Positions 23,651-35,190 of a DNA stretch of 64,000 nt are shown one piece after another. This stretch comes from Malaya genurostris (lineage: Eukaryota > Arthropoda > Insecta > Diptera > Culicidae), in the NCBI RefSeq assembly GCF_030247185.1, contig NC_080570.1:119254689-119318688 (forward strand), written 5' to 3'. Both the position numbers and the translations under genes were made by a program. Under the pieces are notes generated by a model. The model searched no databases. It was not told the origin of the DNA and saw nothing but the letters and a program-made list of their open reading frames with translations. Numbering within the stretch: position 1 is the stretch's first letter; each line of letters starts with the position of its first letter.

Positions 23651-24891
23651 GCCGAACCGCACCGAGTGCAAATCTCTCGGCGTGAATTCAGATGGTACCA
23701 ATACCAGGGTTGTTACGGTGGCGCGAATTTCGCGATTTTCGCGGATTTCGCGATTTTCGCGGATTTGGCGCGTTTTCTGATCTAGTTTTGATGGGGTGGC
23801 GCGGATCTCGCGCGGATTGTTTTTCATCAGGTTCGGGAAAAAGAAGTCCAATATTTTTACAAGAATATAAAAAAATGAACAAGTTTCGGTTTCCGGTTCT
23901 TATTGAGCAGAGCTGAAATAGACTACCCGTAGTTGCATTTCGTGATCGATCGCAAAAGTTAAAATGTACTGTGAACCAACAAACGATACTTGGGAGAAGC
24001 AAATCATTCATCATACGTCGAAAATAACGTCGTTCATGACCAAAGGCTGTACTACTGATGTATGAAAGGAATGTTAGTTCTGAACACTTTGTTTCTAGAG
24101 ACTGCGAGTTCTTCGGAATCTACGAGTTTCACGAGGAAGTGAGTAGAGCCGGTTATGCTTTGGTAAACAATATGATCTCTACAAATTACTGTGTAAAACA
24201 ATAAATTACCGAAATTTGTAAATCGTTGGACAGGTACGCCACTGCCAACGCACTTTGTTCTTAACTAAATAATCTTTTTCTAATATATTTACAACACATA
24301 TTATCCCAGTACTTCTGATTTCCGGCTCTTTGAAACACATTGACCTACTGCAAACTTTCAAATGTCAATTGTGCGTAAATGTTCAAGTGTATAGCACTAA
24401 AATAATAACTTAATCTAATTTCAAGCCATCTGAAATATCTGCCTATACTATTTTCCGATACTAGGATTCCAAAAAGGGAAGTTTCAATAAAAACGTATTA
24501 ATGATTGAGTTCTTATTGGTGCCTTTCAACGGATACCACGGAACTCGAAAGAAAACTAGACGTGTAAGTTAGAGCCAACAACAGTTAAATCTTGTCATGG
24601 ATGTAGCTTATGTAAAGTCCAAGACATGAAAAATTCCAGCGGAATCACGTTTATGACAAGGTTTTACAGAAACAGCAAAAAAAACATTGAAAAGTATGCA
24701 TATAAGCTGGGTTTAAAATGATGGAAAAATTACCTACTTTTAACATAATAGTCAGTTTATCGACTTATCAAAAATTTATCTTGAAAATATATGATAATTT
24801 CTAAATATAAATTGAAATATTCATCGATGTTCATTCGCTATCAATGTTAGATTAGCCCTGCTTTGAAAAATTGCTGAATAAGTAAACGATG

Positions 24892-25169
24892 CAGCGCTGC
24901 CAACTATACCGATTTTCGTACTCGATTCAGGAATATAGATATGCTCTCTTAAAATACCGATGATTCAATTTTCATACTGATGAATACCGATTATCAGTTT
25001 TTGTGTTTTGTTTTATAGGGGTAAACTAGGTTGAGCGACCTTTTTCTTTGCTCACAAAACCAGTATCCTAACTGAGTCGATTTTTGATTTTTCGAGATAG
25101 ATATTGTACAGAAAGATTTTTCCGTCAAATACAGATTTTTGAAGAAAAAAAAAACAGTTGGCAACTCTG
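24892..25169. mobile_element. MITE of the CAGAGTTGCCA class, nested in the hAT-like element
   Basis: Starts cagcgctgccaact and ends agttggcaactctg, i.e. imperfect terminal inverted repeats. The interior is a series of accgat / atcggt-type words that fold back. Same structural class as 25183-25412, 39225-39460 and 53840-54436. Confidence 0.6.
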
Positions 25170-25182
25170 AAGCGATTTAAAA

Positions 25183-25412
25183 CCAGAGATGCCAGGTCTA
25201 CAGATAAATCTGTGTTTAGTAGATTTCAAAAGTCCTGCACAAATTAGGCTAAGAACACAGATTTCTGCTATATTACACATATTTCCACAGATTTTCAAAG
25301 ATTTCGCAATTTTACAAAACTTTTGTTTATGATCACCAACTCATCTTGAGCTTCAAATTTAATAAAATTTTGTCTATCACAGATTTTTTAACGCAATGAC
25401 CTGGCACCCCTG
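25183..25412. mobile_element. MITE of the CAGAGATGCCA class, adjacent to the previous one
   Basis: Starts ccagagatgccaggt and ends acctggcacccctgc. The interior has acagataaatctgtg-type palindromes repeated several times. It lies only 13 bp from the preceding MITE. Confidence 0.65.
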
Positions 25413-25516
25413 CGAAGTATGTGCGTGAAAAATTTTTCATTAGTTTAGCTGCTATTTTCTAGTCATTCGAATAAAGAGCGCAACTTAAGTATTTTTTCTC
25501 CAATCGATATCATATA

Positions 25517-28037
25517 ATGGGTAAATATAATTTGTAACGTTTAAAAATATGTACATATGATTAACAATGTTTACTAATCTACATTCTCAGGGAAAACTAA
25601 ATTTGATCGGAACTGGATGACGTTGGTGGATCCCAACGGACAACTTTTCTCCGATTACATCATATACGACGAAGAAAACCAAAGTACACTTTTTAAAGTG
25701 TACTGTCGTATTTGCAACCGTAAGAAAATCACGTTCGATAATCGAGGAATCTCTGCTTTGAAAGATCATGCTCGAAGTGCTAAACATAAAGGATTAGCCA
25801 ATATAAACTCGATGCCTCAGCAGTTACGGTTGAAAGCAACAAGAGAAGCTTCTGTTAAACAAAATGAACCTGGCACTAAACCTGCTAATGAGGTATATAC
25901 ATGTTAATTGAACGAAAATTCTAGTATGATTCTCGTCTCTAGAAAATTATAGAAATATTTTGAATAGGAAATTTTGGAAATAATTATAATTTCTATGTAT
26001 TATTTCATTCAGGCAAATACAATTCGGCTCTATGCTACTAACGAGCAAATATTGGAGAAGGAATTGATTTGGACGATACACGCTGTTTTGAAAAACGAGT
26101 CCTTCAATTCCGCCGGAAAGGACGATAAGATCTTGCGACTCATCGCACCAAACGACCTTAAAGGGTTCAATCTGAATCGGCAGAAGATGACTCATTTTGT
26201 TAATGAAGCTATAGGACCATATTTCAAAGACCTTTTCTTAAATGATGTCAAAGGGAAATACTTTTCGCTTCTGTTCGATGAATGTGAAGCCAGCAATAAG
26301 TTAAAGGAGCTTGGAATATTGATAAAGTACCATTCACCGAAGCTCGAAAGGCTTATTAGTTTCCATCTCGAAAGCAAATTCATAGGTAAAGCTACAGCGG
26401 AAGTATTACTGTTGCACGTAAATGATGCTCTACGTAACAATAATATGAGTACAGACTTCTTAGTTATGGTTGGGCATGATGGACCAAATGTAAATAAATC
26501 TTTTTCAAGAAAGTTGAACAACGAGTTAATCAGAGAACGTGGGTACGGATTAATCTATAACAATTCTTGCATAATACATACCATACACAATGCTTTCCGG
26601 TAATATTAGAGAACATTTAGTTTGATTGTTACCCTATTAATTTATTTCTTCGATTCTTGTAGCTATTCGGTTAAGAAGTTCGGATATGATGTCTCGGATC
26701 TTGCAAAATACTTATTTTATTACTTCGAGGTTCCTGCAAAATGGGAAAACTTTCATAAAAATTGCAACAAGAAACCTAAACGTTTTCAAAAACACATCGA
26801 GACGCGATGGGCATCTCTTGGAGCAGCTGCGTCGACTATACTTGCAAATTTTGATCAACTTAAACAACTCAAGCTAAATATTCAAAAAATGAATAAGCAC
26901 AGTTTCTATGAGAAAGAAATTTTGAAATTACTTACCCTTCCTGATATAAAAGAACAGATAATGTTCATTATTGAAATAACGCAAGAAGCAGAATCATTGA
27001 TAAAATTTTTGGAAACAAATGATTTTATATTGTTTGATGTTTACGATAAGATTAATAAGTTTATCGCAATGTTTTTGACGAGATTCTACGATCCCGAAAA
27101 AATAGCAATTGCGCTGGATGAAAAAAGGTTACAGGAGGATGATCTCTTGAGCGACGAAGATGTTATTATTTACAAATCGGTTTGTGATGGTGCTGGAAAT
27201 ACCGTACAGTGGCCTACATTCAAACAACGCGTCAAGAAACATTATTTCACATTTGTAAATTATTTGTTCGAAAAAAAAATTCTTTGCAATTTTTTGAAGC
27301 TTGTTAGTTTTATGAAACCCCAAAAAATTAAAGATGGGCAATCGTTTCAGCAATTGGTCGAGCTGGCCGAATTGGTGAATTTCCACCTTGACAAAACCAA
27401 AATTTACGAGGAGGTGGTTCTGGCAAGTGTTTTCTTCAGTGGACAAAACTTCGATTGTATGCTCTCCGACCTCGAGTTCTACAAATTGCTATTTCAGCAG
27501 AGCTGTTGCCAGGAATTACAAAAACTTTTCGATATATGTTCTTGCGTTTCGCATTCTAACGCGGAAATCGAAAGAAGATTTTCACACTCAAAAATATTGA
27601 TGTCTGATGGAAGATCCCGTCTCGGTGAAAACACATTCAATAATGCAAAGAACATAATAAATGGAATGCTATTCTTCGACAATATGGTCACTAATTTTGT
27701 TTGTGATAAAAATCTCATTCTTAAAGCAAAATTTGCACGACAGGCTTACGAAGCGAAGATGGACAAGAAAAGAAATGAAGAAGAAAATGCTCAAAGGAAA
27801 CAAGATGAAGAGGAAAAGAAAGACATTCAGAGTAAAATCCGACAACAAGAGAAGGCGCTGTCTCAGAAAGCAAAAGCTAAGCAGGAGGCGATGAATTTAA
27901 TTGAAAGAGAAATTAAAAAGATTAAATCAGATCATCCGGATGTGGCCTACCTTAAAATTCTTCTTTCCGAGAAGGAAAAGCTTGCCGAGCAAGAAGATAT
28001 TGAAGCAAAAAAATTAGTTTCTCTGAAGTCTGTTTAG
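25517..28037 (+). CDS. hAT-like transposase, 755 aa, intact, with BED finger and C-terminal coiled coil
   Basis: Exons 25517-25520, 25591-25892, 26013-26599 and 26663-28037 sum to 2268 nt with no stop. The tiny first exon (ATGG) is an inference: it gives M-G-K-T-K-F in phase with good GT-AG borders. The later junctions are clear. Domains: BED-type zinc finger (CRIC ... SALKDHARSAKHK, ~residues 40-70) for DNA binding; an RNase H-like core with LLFDECEAS and MVGHDGPNVNKS (likely catalytic Asp residues) and SCIIHTIHNAF; the ETRWASL motif; and the C-terminal dimerisation motif SNAEIERRFS. After that comes ~110 residues of charged heptad-like sequence (KRNEEENAQRKQDEEEKK onward), which is unusual for hAT proteins. 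It acts in the nucleus on the element's ends. It may be active or domesticated; flanking ends and target repeats favour a transposon. Confidence 0.85.
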
Positions 28038-28439
28038 CTTTTTCAAAATTACAGAATTGTAAGCAATTTAATTTTCACTGTTACAATTCATCTAACTAAG
28101 AACATCTAAAAAGATATAGAATAAAAACGAAATCATTTTCATGGGATTTTGTATGTTGATTTATTTATTGTGTTTATATGATAAACTAATGGACATTTTT
28201 AAATTATATTCAAGTAGATTTGCAAGTTCTGCGGTAAGTATCATGCGCATAAAAATTGTGGTACAAACGCTTCGCTCGAATATCGCGCGTTTTTATTTTC
28301 AACTTGGCGCGGATTTCGCGCGTTTTAGTGTTCGACTTCGCGCGGATTTCGCGCGTTTTGATTTTGAAATTTTTCGTAACAACCCTGCAATACTAATAGT
28401 TGGACGTTGTATGTTTTAGTGACGACACTTATTCTGACT

Positions 28440-30540
28440 GAAACTCGATTTTATGAAACCGATATATATCGAATTAACTCTTTGCTTGGCTCGACACGGA
28501 AACACTAAAAAGAGCTTGAAGCTAGATGATACTCGTATTCATTTCGAACGCAAAGCAGCTAAATGTTTGCATATTTCAACAGATAAGTAATTATTATAGC
28601 ACACGGAATTCATTTCTGACTTTCAGGAGAGGCCGAATTGTGCAATTTTTATTAATATTGAACACTTTTCGGTGCATTTTTCTCGAGCGCAAAACAGGTG
28701 AAGGTTAATTATATTGGCTTTCGTTTGGTATTTTGGGGCACCAAAATATTTTTTCAAAGAATAAGTAACTTTTATAGCTCATATAGAATTTTGATGCTAT
28801 TTCATTTCGAATTTGTGTGAAAGAAACTATCATAATGCAACACGGAACTGTGGAATTTACTATATTGAACATTTTTCTCGAACGCGAAGCTGCTGAATGT
28901 TGGTTTGATTTGCACCCGTTTGATTGATTTGGTTGGTAGTTAGGTTTTGTGTTTGGGTCTATTTTATCGTGAATACGACTTATGGGGCGTCTTTTCAAAA
29001 TTTACCTTGTACAAGAACGGGGAGAACTTTATCTTTTGATGTACTTAACCCAACAACATAACTGTTTCTACAAGCTATCGGAAATATGATATCAGGAGTT
29101 TGTGATTAAATTTTCAACAGCATGTGATAACCATAAATAACTGAAAAACAAAGTTTTCTTAAACTTTTGGAAATTATGAGGAAAATTCGTCACGCTTGTT
29201 TGCTTTTTTTTGGCTATCTACTGAACGAGTATGAAAGGTAAACTTTGAATGAAAATCGTTCATTTCCTCTAGTGCTTCAGACGGAACTGGGTTTCGAGTT
29301 GTAGTTCTGAACGCTCAGGTTGTACTTTCATTTGGACTTCGATCGTCGGGATGAGAAGACGGCTATGAAATTGCAGACCTTTCGCGTGGTACAAAACCTC
29401 AAACGCATAGATCGCAAAACCAGTTTCCCTTCAAAGAAGATCGATTGCTTCATCCTGCTGCTGGTCGTTTCCATTGGAACAAAATGCAACGAAAAATGGA
29501 CAATAATGGGGAACATTATGCAAAATCAACCCTTCTAATTATCTAAAGAACTATAAAGATTTCTTCTTTGCAAATCGGTAATTAAAACCATCATTCTAGT
29601 GCAAATCTGGGATAACGTGATTAGCTTTGTGCAATGTTTCCAGTGCAAAATTCGCAACAGTGTTTTATATTTTAGAGGATAACATAATTTGACCCTTCTG
29701 AATGCCAGTAATTAATCCGGTACTGCACTTTAATAGTTTCTTTCACTGTAATATTCAAATCCAAAATGACATAATCGACATCAAAATTCTGCATGTTGCT
29801 ACTTTGAACCATAATTGTATACGGCCCATTTTCCAACCAGTTGTAGTTTGTAGTAGAATTTTCTGCTGATTTGCTATATAAAATGCATAACATTGGCTCA
29901 GAATAGATTCGAACTCAACTCGTCACTCTCCATCACGAACGCCTTCATAAAAGGTTTTTTTTAAGACCAACATTATTTTATCATAAACAACTATGCTGGT
30001 TATTTCGTAATATTTAATTGTATGTCAGAATGTTCAATGTAACTAACCTGTACTTTAGTTTAGGTGTATCGTTTCAAATTCTAGAAGTGAAAATAGGGAA
30101 AGCTTGCATAATTCAAATAATCGATCAACTGATTGATATTCGGAAGTATAAAGAAAGAGTATCAGTTTTATTCGTATTCATGATATCTTGTTATGTCTCT
30201 GACATTACCCACTCGCCTTTTTTTGAAGCGAAACTAGCACTGTGAACGTCCCGCAGCAGAACTGCTCATAGTGTGGATTGTTTCAATACTGAAGTAATTT
30301 CCGGGAAGGGCTCTCCTTTTACATGATCTTGTTCGCACTTTTTGACAAACGGGCGATCCTAATCGCTAGCAAAATGGCAACATATACAATTTTGATGCTA
30401 TTTCATTTCGAGTTTGCATATTTTTCAGCGAAAGAAACTATCATAATGCAACATGGTACTGTGGAATTTTCTTCTATATTGAACACTGACCCATGCTTTT
30501 TTCTCGAACGCGAAGCTGCTGAATGAGTATAGAAAGACGT
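28440..30540 (+). repeat. Dispersed repeat family Q, long copy
   Basis: Includes cgtgaatacgacttatgggg at 28970 and ctctgacattacccactcgc at 30198, both also in the copy at 34003-35190. Within it a direct repeat is visible: 28785-28900 and 30392-30525 share gatgctatttcatttcga, actatcataatgcaaca and ctcgaacgcgaagctgctga. These may be terminal or internal duplications. No protein domain is found in any frame, so the copy is non-autonomous or fully decayed. Confidence 0.6.
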
Positions 30541-31414
30541 AGTCTTACCTCAAAACTACAAACTCCACATGAATCATTCCAATCAGATGCCATGCAATTT
30601 TTCCATCCACTAATAGGATGACTGCATAGAAACTGAAATCTCTCTGGTAAAACAAGTTTTGTACGGCACGCACTACTGCGTCGTATTTCGACGGCTTACC
30701 GGGAATCGATTATAACATCTAAATCAAACACCGGGTTGACTCGATCCCATAAGATGAGGTGTGCTTCGAAACCACTCGCCTGAAGAAGACGTGCTAATGT
30801 GCAACACTGCTTCAGTCCCAGTCCTCAGGAGGCCAGACGATGCTCGCGAGCGCTGCGATGCACTGTACTGCCACCAAGGAACCGAAGACGAAAGTGGGTT
30901 AATTTGTCGATTTAGCATACCGTTCGTAATTGTGGGTGTGAATAAACCCTAATTTATAATCTAATTTGTGGTGATAATATTCCATGTTAGATTAAATAAT
31001 TTTTATATGCAACAATAGTATGCCGTTTGGAATTTTCATTCGAATCAATTTGGCTCCAGTGGCATCTTGCCTATGACATGTAGTCGAAGGTTTTCCGGTA
31101 TTTTTTGTTATTTAGGAAGTATTAAAAATTAGTAATTTTCTAGTTTTCAACCTATTACCGACAGAATTTCGCCGATCATTCATTGAACCTGAATAAAAAT
31201 CGATCCAAAATTCTTCGCCTGCTGCGTCATTCGGCTGGAATTTTTCGTTGTTGTGGTTTTACGACCCACCACCATATTTCGCGACCACAGAGATATTCAC
31301 CGTCATGCAGATTGCACAAAAACATGTTCAACAGGGCGCGCAAAGAAACACAAACAACGGACCGGGGACCCCACATTCGTACAGTCCGTGTGCCCGTGGA
31401 CGTGGTGAACTTAC
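30541..31414. other. GST intron next to exon 1, no recognised gene
   Basis: A GC-richer patch at ~30740-30900 has small open frames on both strands without a domain. The remainder is AT-rich intron up to the donor at 31414. Confidence 0.35.
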
Positions 31415-31532
31415 CTTTGGTAGCGCAAACTGGTACCGGATCGTACGGAATCTTGGTGGCCTCGAAGAACATGTAGAGGGCCCGGGAATGGGTTGAAAGC
31501 AGATCGTAGAACAATTTTACCGGTCGAGGCAT
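31415..31532 (-). CDS. Glutathione S-transferase theta, exon 1 (N-terminal thioredoxin-fold start)
   Basis: 118 nt encode 39 residues plus one base, starting MPRPVKLFYDLLSTHSRALY, the theta-class beta1-alpha1 region. The Ser in LLSTHSRA (residue 13) aligns with the catalytic Ser of theta GSTs. The donor AAAG|GTAAGT is strong. Residues after the junction (D-EHRSDEYK) are exactly those expected next in the family, which is why this exon and the one ending at 13086 are assigned to one gene despite 18 kb between them. An ATG in good context is the only N-terminal candidate; the frame upstream in the 5' flank is not needed. Confidence 0.9.
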
Positions 31533-32440
31533 TGTTACTGTTGTTGGAAGTTCAGTCTTTTCTTCTGGTTCAAGAGTTCAGTTGAATTAGCACGAGTTGG
31601 ACAGAAAAAGTTTCAAATTTCACTCGAATGCAAACAAGATTATATCTCCTCTGCAAGAATCACACCACATCACACTGCGCCGTGCCACACTGCTTCCCTG
31701 CCGCCAGTCACGTAGTCAACCACCGAAAATTTCACTGTTTCCACCGTATCGAAGGAGGAGAACCTGAGCAGTCCGTTCGCCTGAAGCGCAACTTCAAACT
31801 CGACTGAATGGCCGTCCGTTGTGTTGCTGCGTTGTGGATGGCCCGATTGCTGCTTCTGTTGGCGTCGCTATGCACTCACTTCTTTTTTTTCTTCTCATAA
31901 TGATGTTCGTACGCCGTGTCACTCAGTTACGCACCCGGTCATGGACTTGCTAGAGGCTTCGCGTATTTACCGGTTTCTATTTGAGTGACTCGCCCAGTAA
32001 ACAAGCCGGTACTCACGCATGGAGCTCAGAGTTGTTGTGTTTGCGCGAAAGAACACAGCGGTGGAAGTGGGTCACAGATAAGCGGATGGAAGTCTCCTGG
32101 GGGTATTTATCGGAGGTTCGGTTTCGTCGGATCAGGTGATGTTTTGAAATTTGTTTTCATTTTTTTTTCTTCAATCTATTTAGATTATTGTTACAGGATT
32201 GTTGCTGCATGCATGCGCATTCGGTCACGTAAGATATAAATAACTATTTTGCTATTCCGTTGTTTTGACCTTTCTGTTGCCGAATATCATATGTTTAGTC
32301 GTTGCGATTACAGGTTGTCAATTTATTATATTATTTTTGCCTTTCTCATACAGAAAAGCTATGCAATCACTGCGTTCGTCGAGTACATAAAATCTATCTC
32401 CTTCTCTCTATCTCTCTCTCTCTCTCTCTCTGTATGTAAC
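31533..32440. other. 5' flank of the GST gene (minus-strand promoter side)
   Basis: G+C is higher than in the intron (31660-31860), as in many dipteran 5' regions. The transcription start should lie here, but no TATA box or initiator can be fixed by eye. A plus-strand 84-codon frame at 31985-32239 has no domain and is not called. Confidence 0.35.
32401..32431. repeat. (TC)n microsatellite
   Basis: An uninterrupted run of about a dozen tc units. Family P sequence follows directly. Confidence 0.9.
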
Positions 32441-33300
32441 AAAAATGTGCACTCTATTTTCTCGGTGATGACTGCCCTGATTTTCACAAAACTAAGATTC
32501 AAAAATTCAAAGGTCTCTTGTTCCCATAGCTTGCTGTTGAATTTTATCCAGATCGAACTTCCGGTTCGGGAGTAACGGGGGTTGTGAAATTCTCTGACAA
32601 ATAAGAAGTCCCTTCATTTCCACAGGGAAGATTTTAAATCTCTGTAGTAAATTTAGTATAAGTTCACAGTTAATTCAGCTATTATAATATATAAAACTCA
32701 TATTTAGTAAATTCCTACTGTTTTAGTTCAGATGTAGCTCACGGATCTACTGCTGCTTCATGGATTTGTAACTACACATTATAGGTGTATTATTAACAAT
32801 TTATGTATGATATTTTTCAATCTTCCGTTGGATAAATTTGAGAACTTTAGTTTTAAGATAGATATTTATCGAACAGTACACTCCTAGAATAAGTTAGGTT
32901 AGGCGATAAGTATCAATTCAATTAAGTGGCAATAACTTATACAATTTCAATCAAGTGACTATTTGAAACAGAATGTAACTGTAATTACGAAAATACTTAT
33001 TTATAAAACTAAGCGGCGTTCGGCTCGCACACGTTTCCCAAACTCTCAAACCATTTGTTTTACTTCTTCTTCATCTATTGAACTGTCATTCTCTTCACGG
33101 TGCTATCGCTATCAAGGTGCGCTCAGCTTTTTGACAGGGGTAAAATGTGCAAAAACATAAAAAAGTGCACTTGATTTTCTCCGAAACCACTTAACCGATT
33201 CTTTTCAAATTAGATTAAAATTATGGGATTATAGTCCCATAGCCTGCTACTGAAGTTCATCTGGATCCGACTTCCGGTTGTGGAGTTACTGGCTGATAAG
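32440..33300 (+). repeat. Two family P fragments (32440-32580 and 33160-33300)
   Basis: Each has a tgattttcacaaaactaag or cttaaccgattcttttcaaa word, then gtcccatagc, and the cagatcgaacttccggtt / ggatccgacttccggttg word. The 580 bp between them is AT-rich with no identified feature. Confidence 0.65.
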
Positions 33301-33659
33301 CAGTGTTAGAAAAAAATGAAAATTTCGAAAATCTCGACTGAAATTTTTCACAAACAGACAAAAACTTTTACTACTGATTTTTTTACAAACACGATTCTCA
33401 TTGAAACTGATCTCATATGACAAAAAATCAGGGATGAGAAGTTCACTAGCGAACCTTATTCTTCGATATATAAGAAAAATGTTCGCTCATTAAATATATC
33501 TGATATGATTCTCGAGCAAAATAATTTTGGGAAATTAGTGTTCATAGTCTCTATATCTCAACCATTTGCAGAATACATGATGAATAAATTCGCCGATGAA
33601 CAAAAACTTAACCTATCTGAAAATATTCATTGCGCGTAGGGTAGTTGAAATGAAAAAAA

Positions 33660-33990
33660 AACCTGTGCTAATCCACCTAGTGGTGCAATGATGCCTTTCT
33701 CATATTACTCATACCTTCATAAATATTGCTGTAGAGTCCTAAAAACAACAAAAGTCCTCAAAACATCCTATAGTCCAGGAACTGGAAGTGTTATCCACAA
33801 TGAATTCAGAGATTTTGTATGAAACCTTTTCCTTTGAATCTATAAGTTTGTGAAAATCGATTTGGCCATCTTGAAGAAAAGTAAGGTAGATCCTTTTTGC
33901 AGTTTTTGACCACTGTACTACCTAATTCCGAGGACCGGAATGGCAGAAGATGGTTCGTATCACCACCAACTAATATGACCTACAAATCGG
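33660..33990 (-). repeat. Family P terminal part, inverted copy
   Basis: Starts aatccacctagtggtgcaat at 33671 and continues through taagtttgtgaaaatcgatt, ggtagatcctttttgcagtt and cgaggaccggaatggcagaa. In reverse these are the features of 21990-22335, so this is an inverted copy of the end of the long family P element. Confidence 0.75.
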
Positions 33991-34002
33991 AACAGTTTTG
34001 TC

Positions 34003-35190
34003 GTGAATACGACTTACTTTACTATGGGGTGCCTTTTCAAAATTTACCCTCTGAGAGAGTGATAAGTTTTTGATCGTGAATATCTCTTGTTGTATCTATC
34101 AAATCGAGATAATTTTTGCTACACGCCATCGGAAATATGATTACAATTTTATGATAAAATTATCAGCTGTGTGACATAATCTCAAATAATTCAAAATTAA
34201 ACTTTTCTGAAATGTTTGGTATAAACGAGTATCAAAGAGGATAATTCATAAGGCGCGTTTGCCTATCTCGTATTTTTAAAGCTCATAGCTCAGTGATCTG
34301 TGAAAGGATTCATATAATTTAACTACCAATAGAATCGAAATTTTTCAACTTAAGCGTTTATAGAAAAAGCATTGAAGTATTTCAATCGTACACTATTGAA
34401 AAACATGTCTCATTTGACCCATGTCAATACCAGCCAATCAGAACGCGTTCTAAGGAAGAGAACAAAATATCTGCTGCTGTACAACAAATCGTCCGAGAAA
34501 AATGTTCCGAAAAGTGGTGAATATCGCAGTGAGTTCCTAAATTTGGTCCTTTTGAATGCTAGAAACGAATCCCTACAGCATATTGATAGTTTCTTTCAAT
34601 AAATTATGCAAATCCGAAATTAAATACTCGACATTAAAATTCTGTATGCGGCTATTTTTATAGCCGTTAGGACCGCCCATTAGTGAAAAAGCTACAAACG
34701 AAATCATGTAAAAAGAAAGCTCCTAACAAAAATTGGATCAGTTTGGATTCTATCGCCAATGCGAGCAGATGTATTTTGTGTCGTTTTCAAAGCTAGTTTC
34801 GCTTCCGACAAGAGCGATTACGTCACAGCTGCCAGTCATTTACATTAGTGAAAAAACAACGGTGGAGAGCATTACACAAAATCAGCCGTTCTAATGGCTC
34901 TAAAAGTTTTCTAAAGAACTATTAGGATTTCTTGCTCACAAATCGAAGGTAAATATCATCAGTTTAGTGCAAATCTAGATCTGTTTCATTTGATTTTTGC
35001 ACTTTTCGCTGTGTGAAATTCACAGTAATCTAGATCAAGTGAAGCCGTCTTTGTTTTTGAGTAAAATGTGGAAAAGAGGAATGCTTGCATACTTCATACA
35101 ATTGATCAACTAATTGATATTCGGAAGTGTTAAGGAACATGTCAGTTGTTTTCGTATTCACGACATCCAGTTATGTCTCTGACATTACCC
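34003..35190 (+). repeat. Dispersed repeat family Q, copy with short inverted ends
   Basis: Begins gtcgtgaatacgacttac and ends cgtattcacgacatcc, so the termini are inverted (cgtgaatac / gtattcacg). The interior shares ggtgccttttcaaaatttac, tttctaaagaactattagga and ctctgacattacccactcgc with the copy at 28.4-30.5 kb. It looks like a ~1.2-kb non-autonomous DNA element. No domain is encoded. Confidence 0.6.

Larger units (their letters stand above)
23705..28387 (+). mobile_element. hAT-like DNA transposon, 4.68 kb, apparently complete
   Basis: Both ends carry the perfect 13-bp inverted repeat cagggttgttacg / cgtaacaaccctg. The flanks share caatac (23699-23704 and 28388-28393), consistent with a slightly eroded 8-bp duplication (caatacta on the right). 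Just inside each end are G+C-rich subterminal repeats: tcgcgattttcgcggatttc at 23730-23775 and cgcggatttcgcgcgtttt at 28310-28360, in opposite senses, as expected for transposase-binding sites. It encodes an uninterrupted transposase (next entry). Two MITEs (24892-25169 and 25183-25412) are nested in the 5' non-coding part. Confidence 0.85.
13087..31414 (-). other. 18.3-kb intron of the GST gene
   Basis: Donor AAAG|GTAAGT lies on the minus strand at 31415/31414 and acceptor TTCCACAG at 13087. The intron is phase 1 (one base of the codon in exon 1, two in exon 2). It contains a minisatellite, a MULE-like element, a 4.68-kb hAT-like element and several dispersed repeats. No further exon is needed to complete the protein. 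The region at 13087-14130 shows no recognisable element. Confidence 0.85.

Noticed and set aside
28785..30525. LTRs of a retrotransposon (direct repeats ~1.5 kb apart)
   Set aside because: No TG...CA ends, primer-binding site or gag/pol similarity between them. They were kept as an internal duplication of family Q.
30724..30952. Small frames in a GC-rich patch near GST exon 1
   Set aside because: No domain or splice context, and not needed for the GST protein.
31985..32239. 84-codon plus-strand frame upstream of the GST
   Set aside because: No recognisable motif; composition changes midway; it runs into T-rich sequence.
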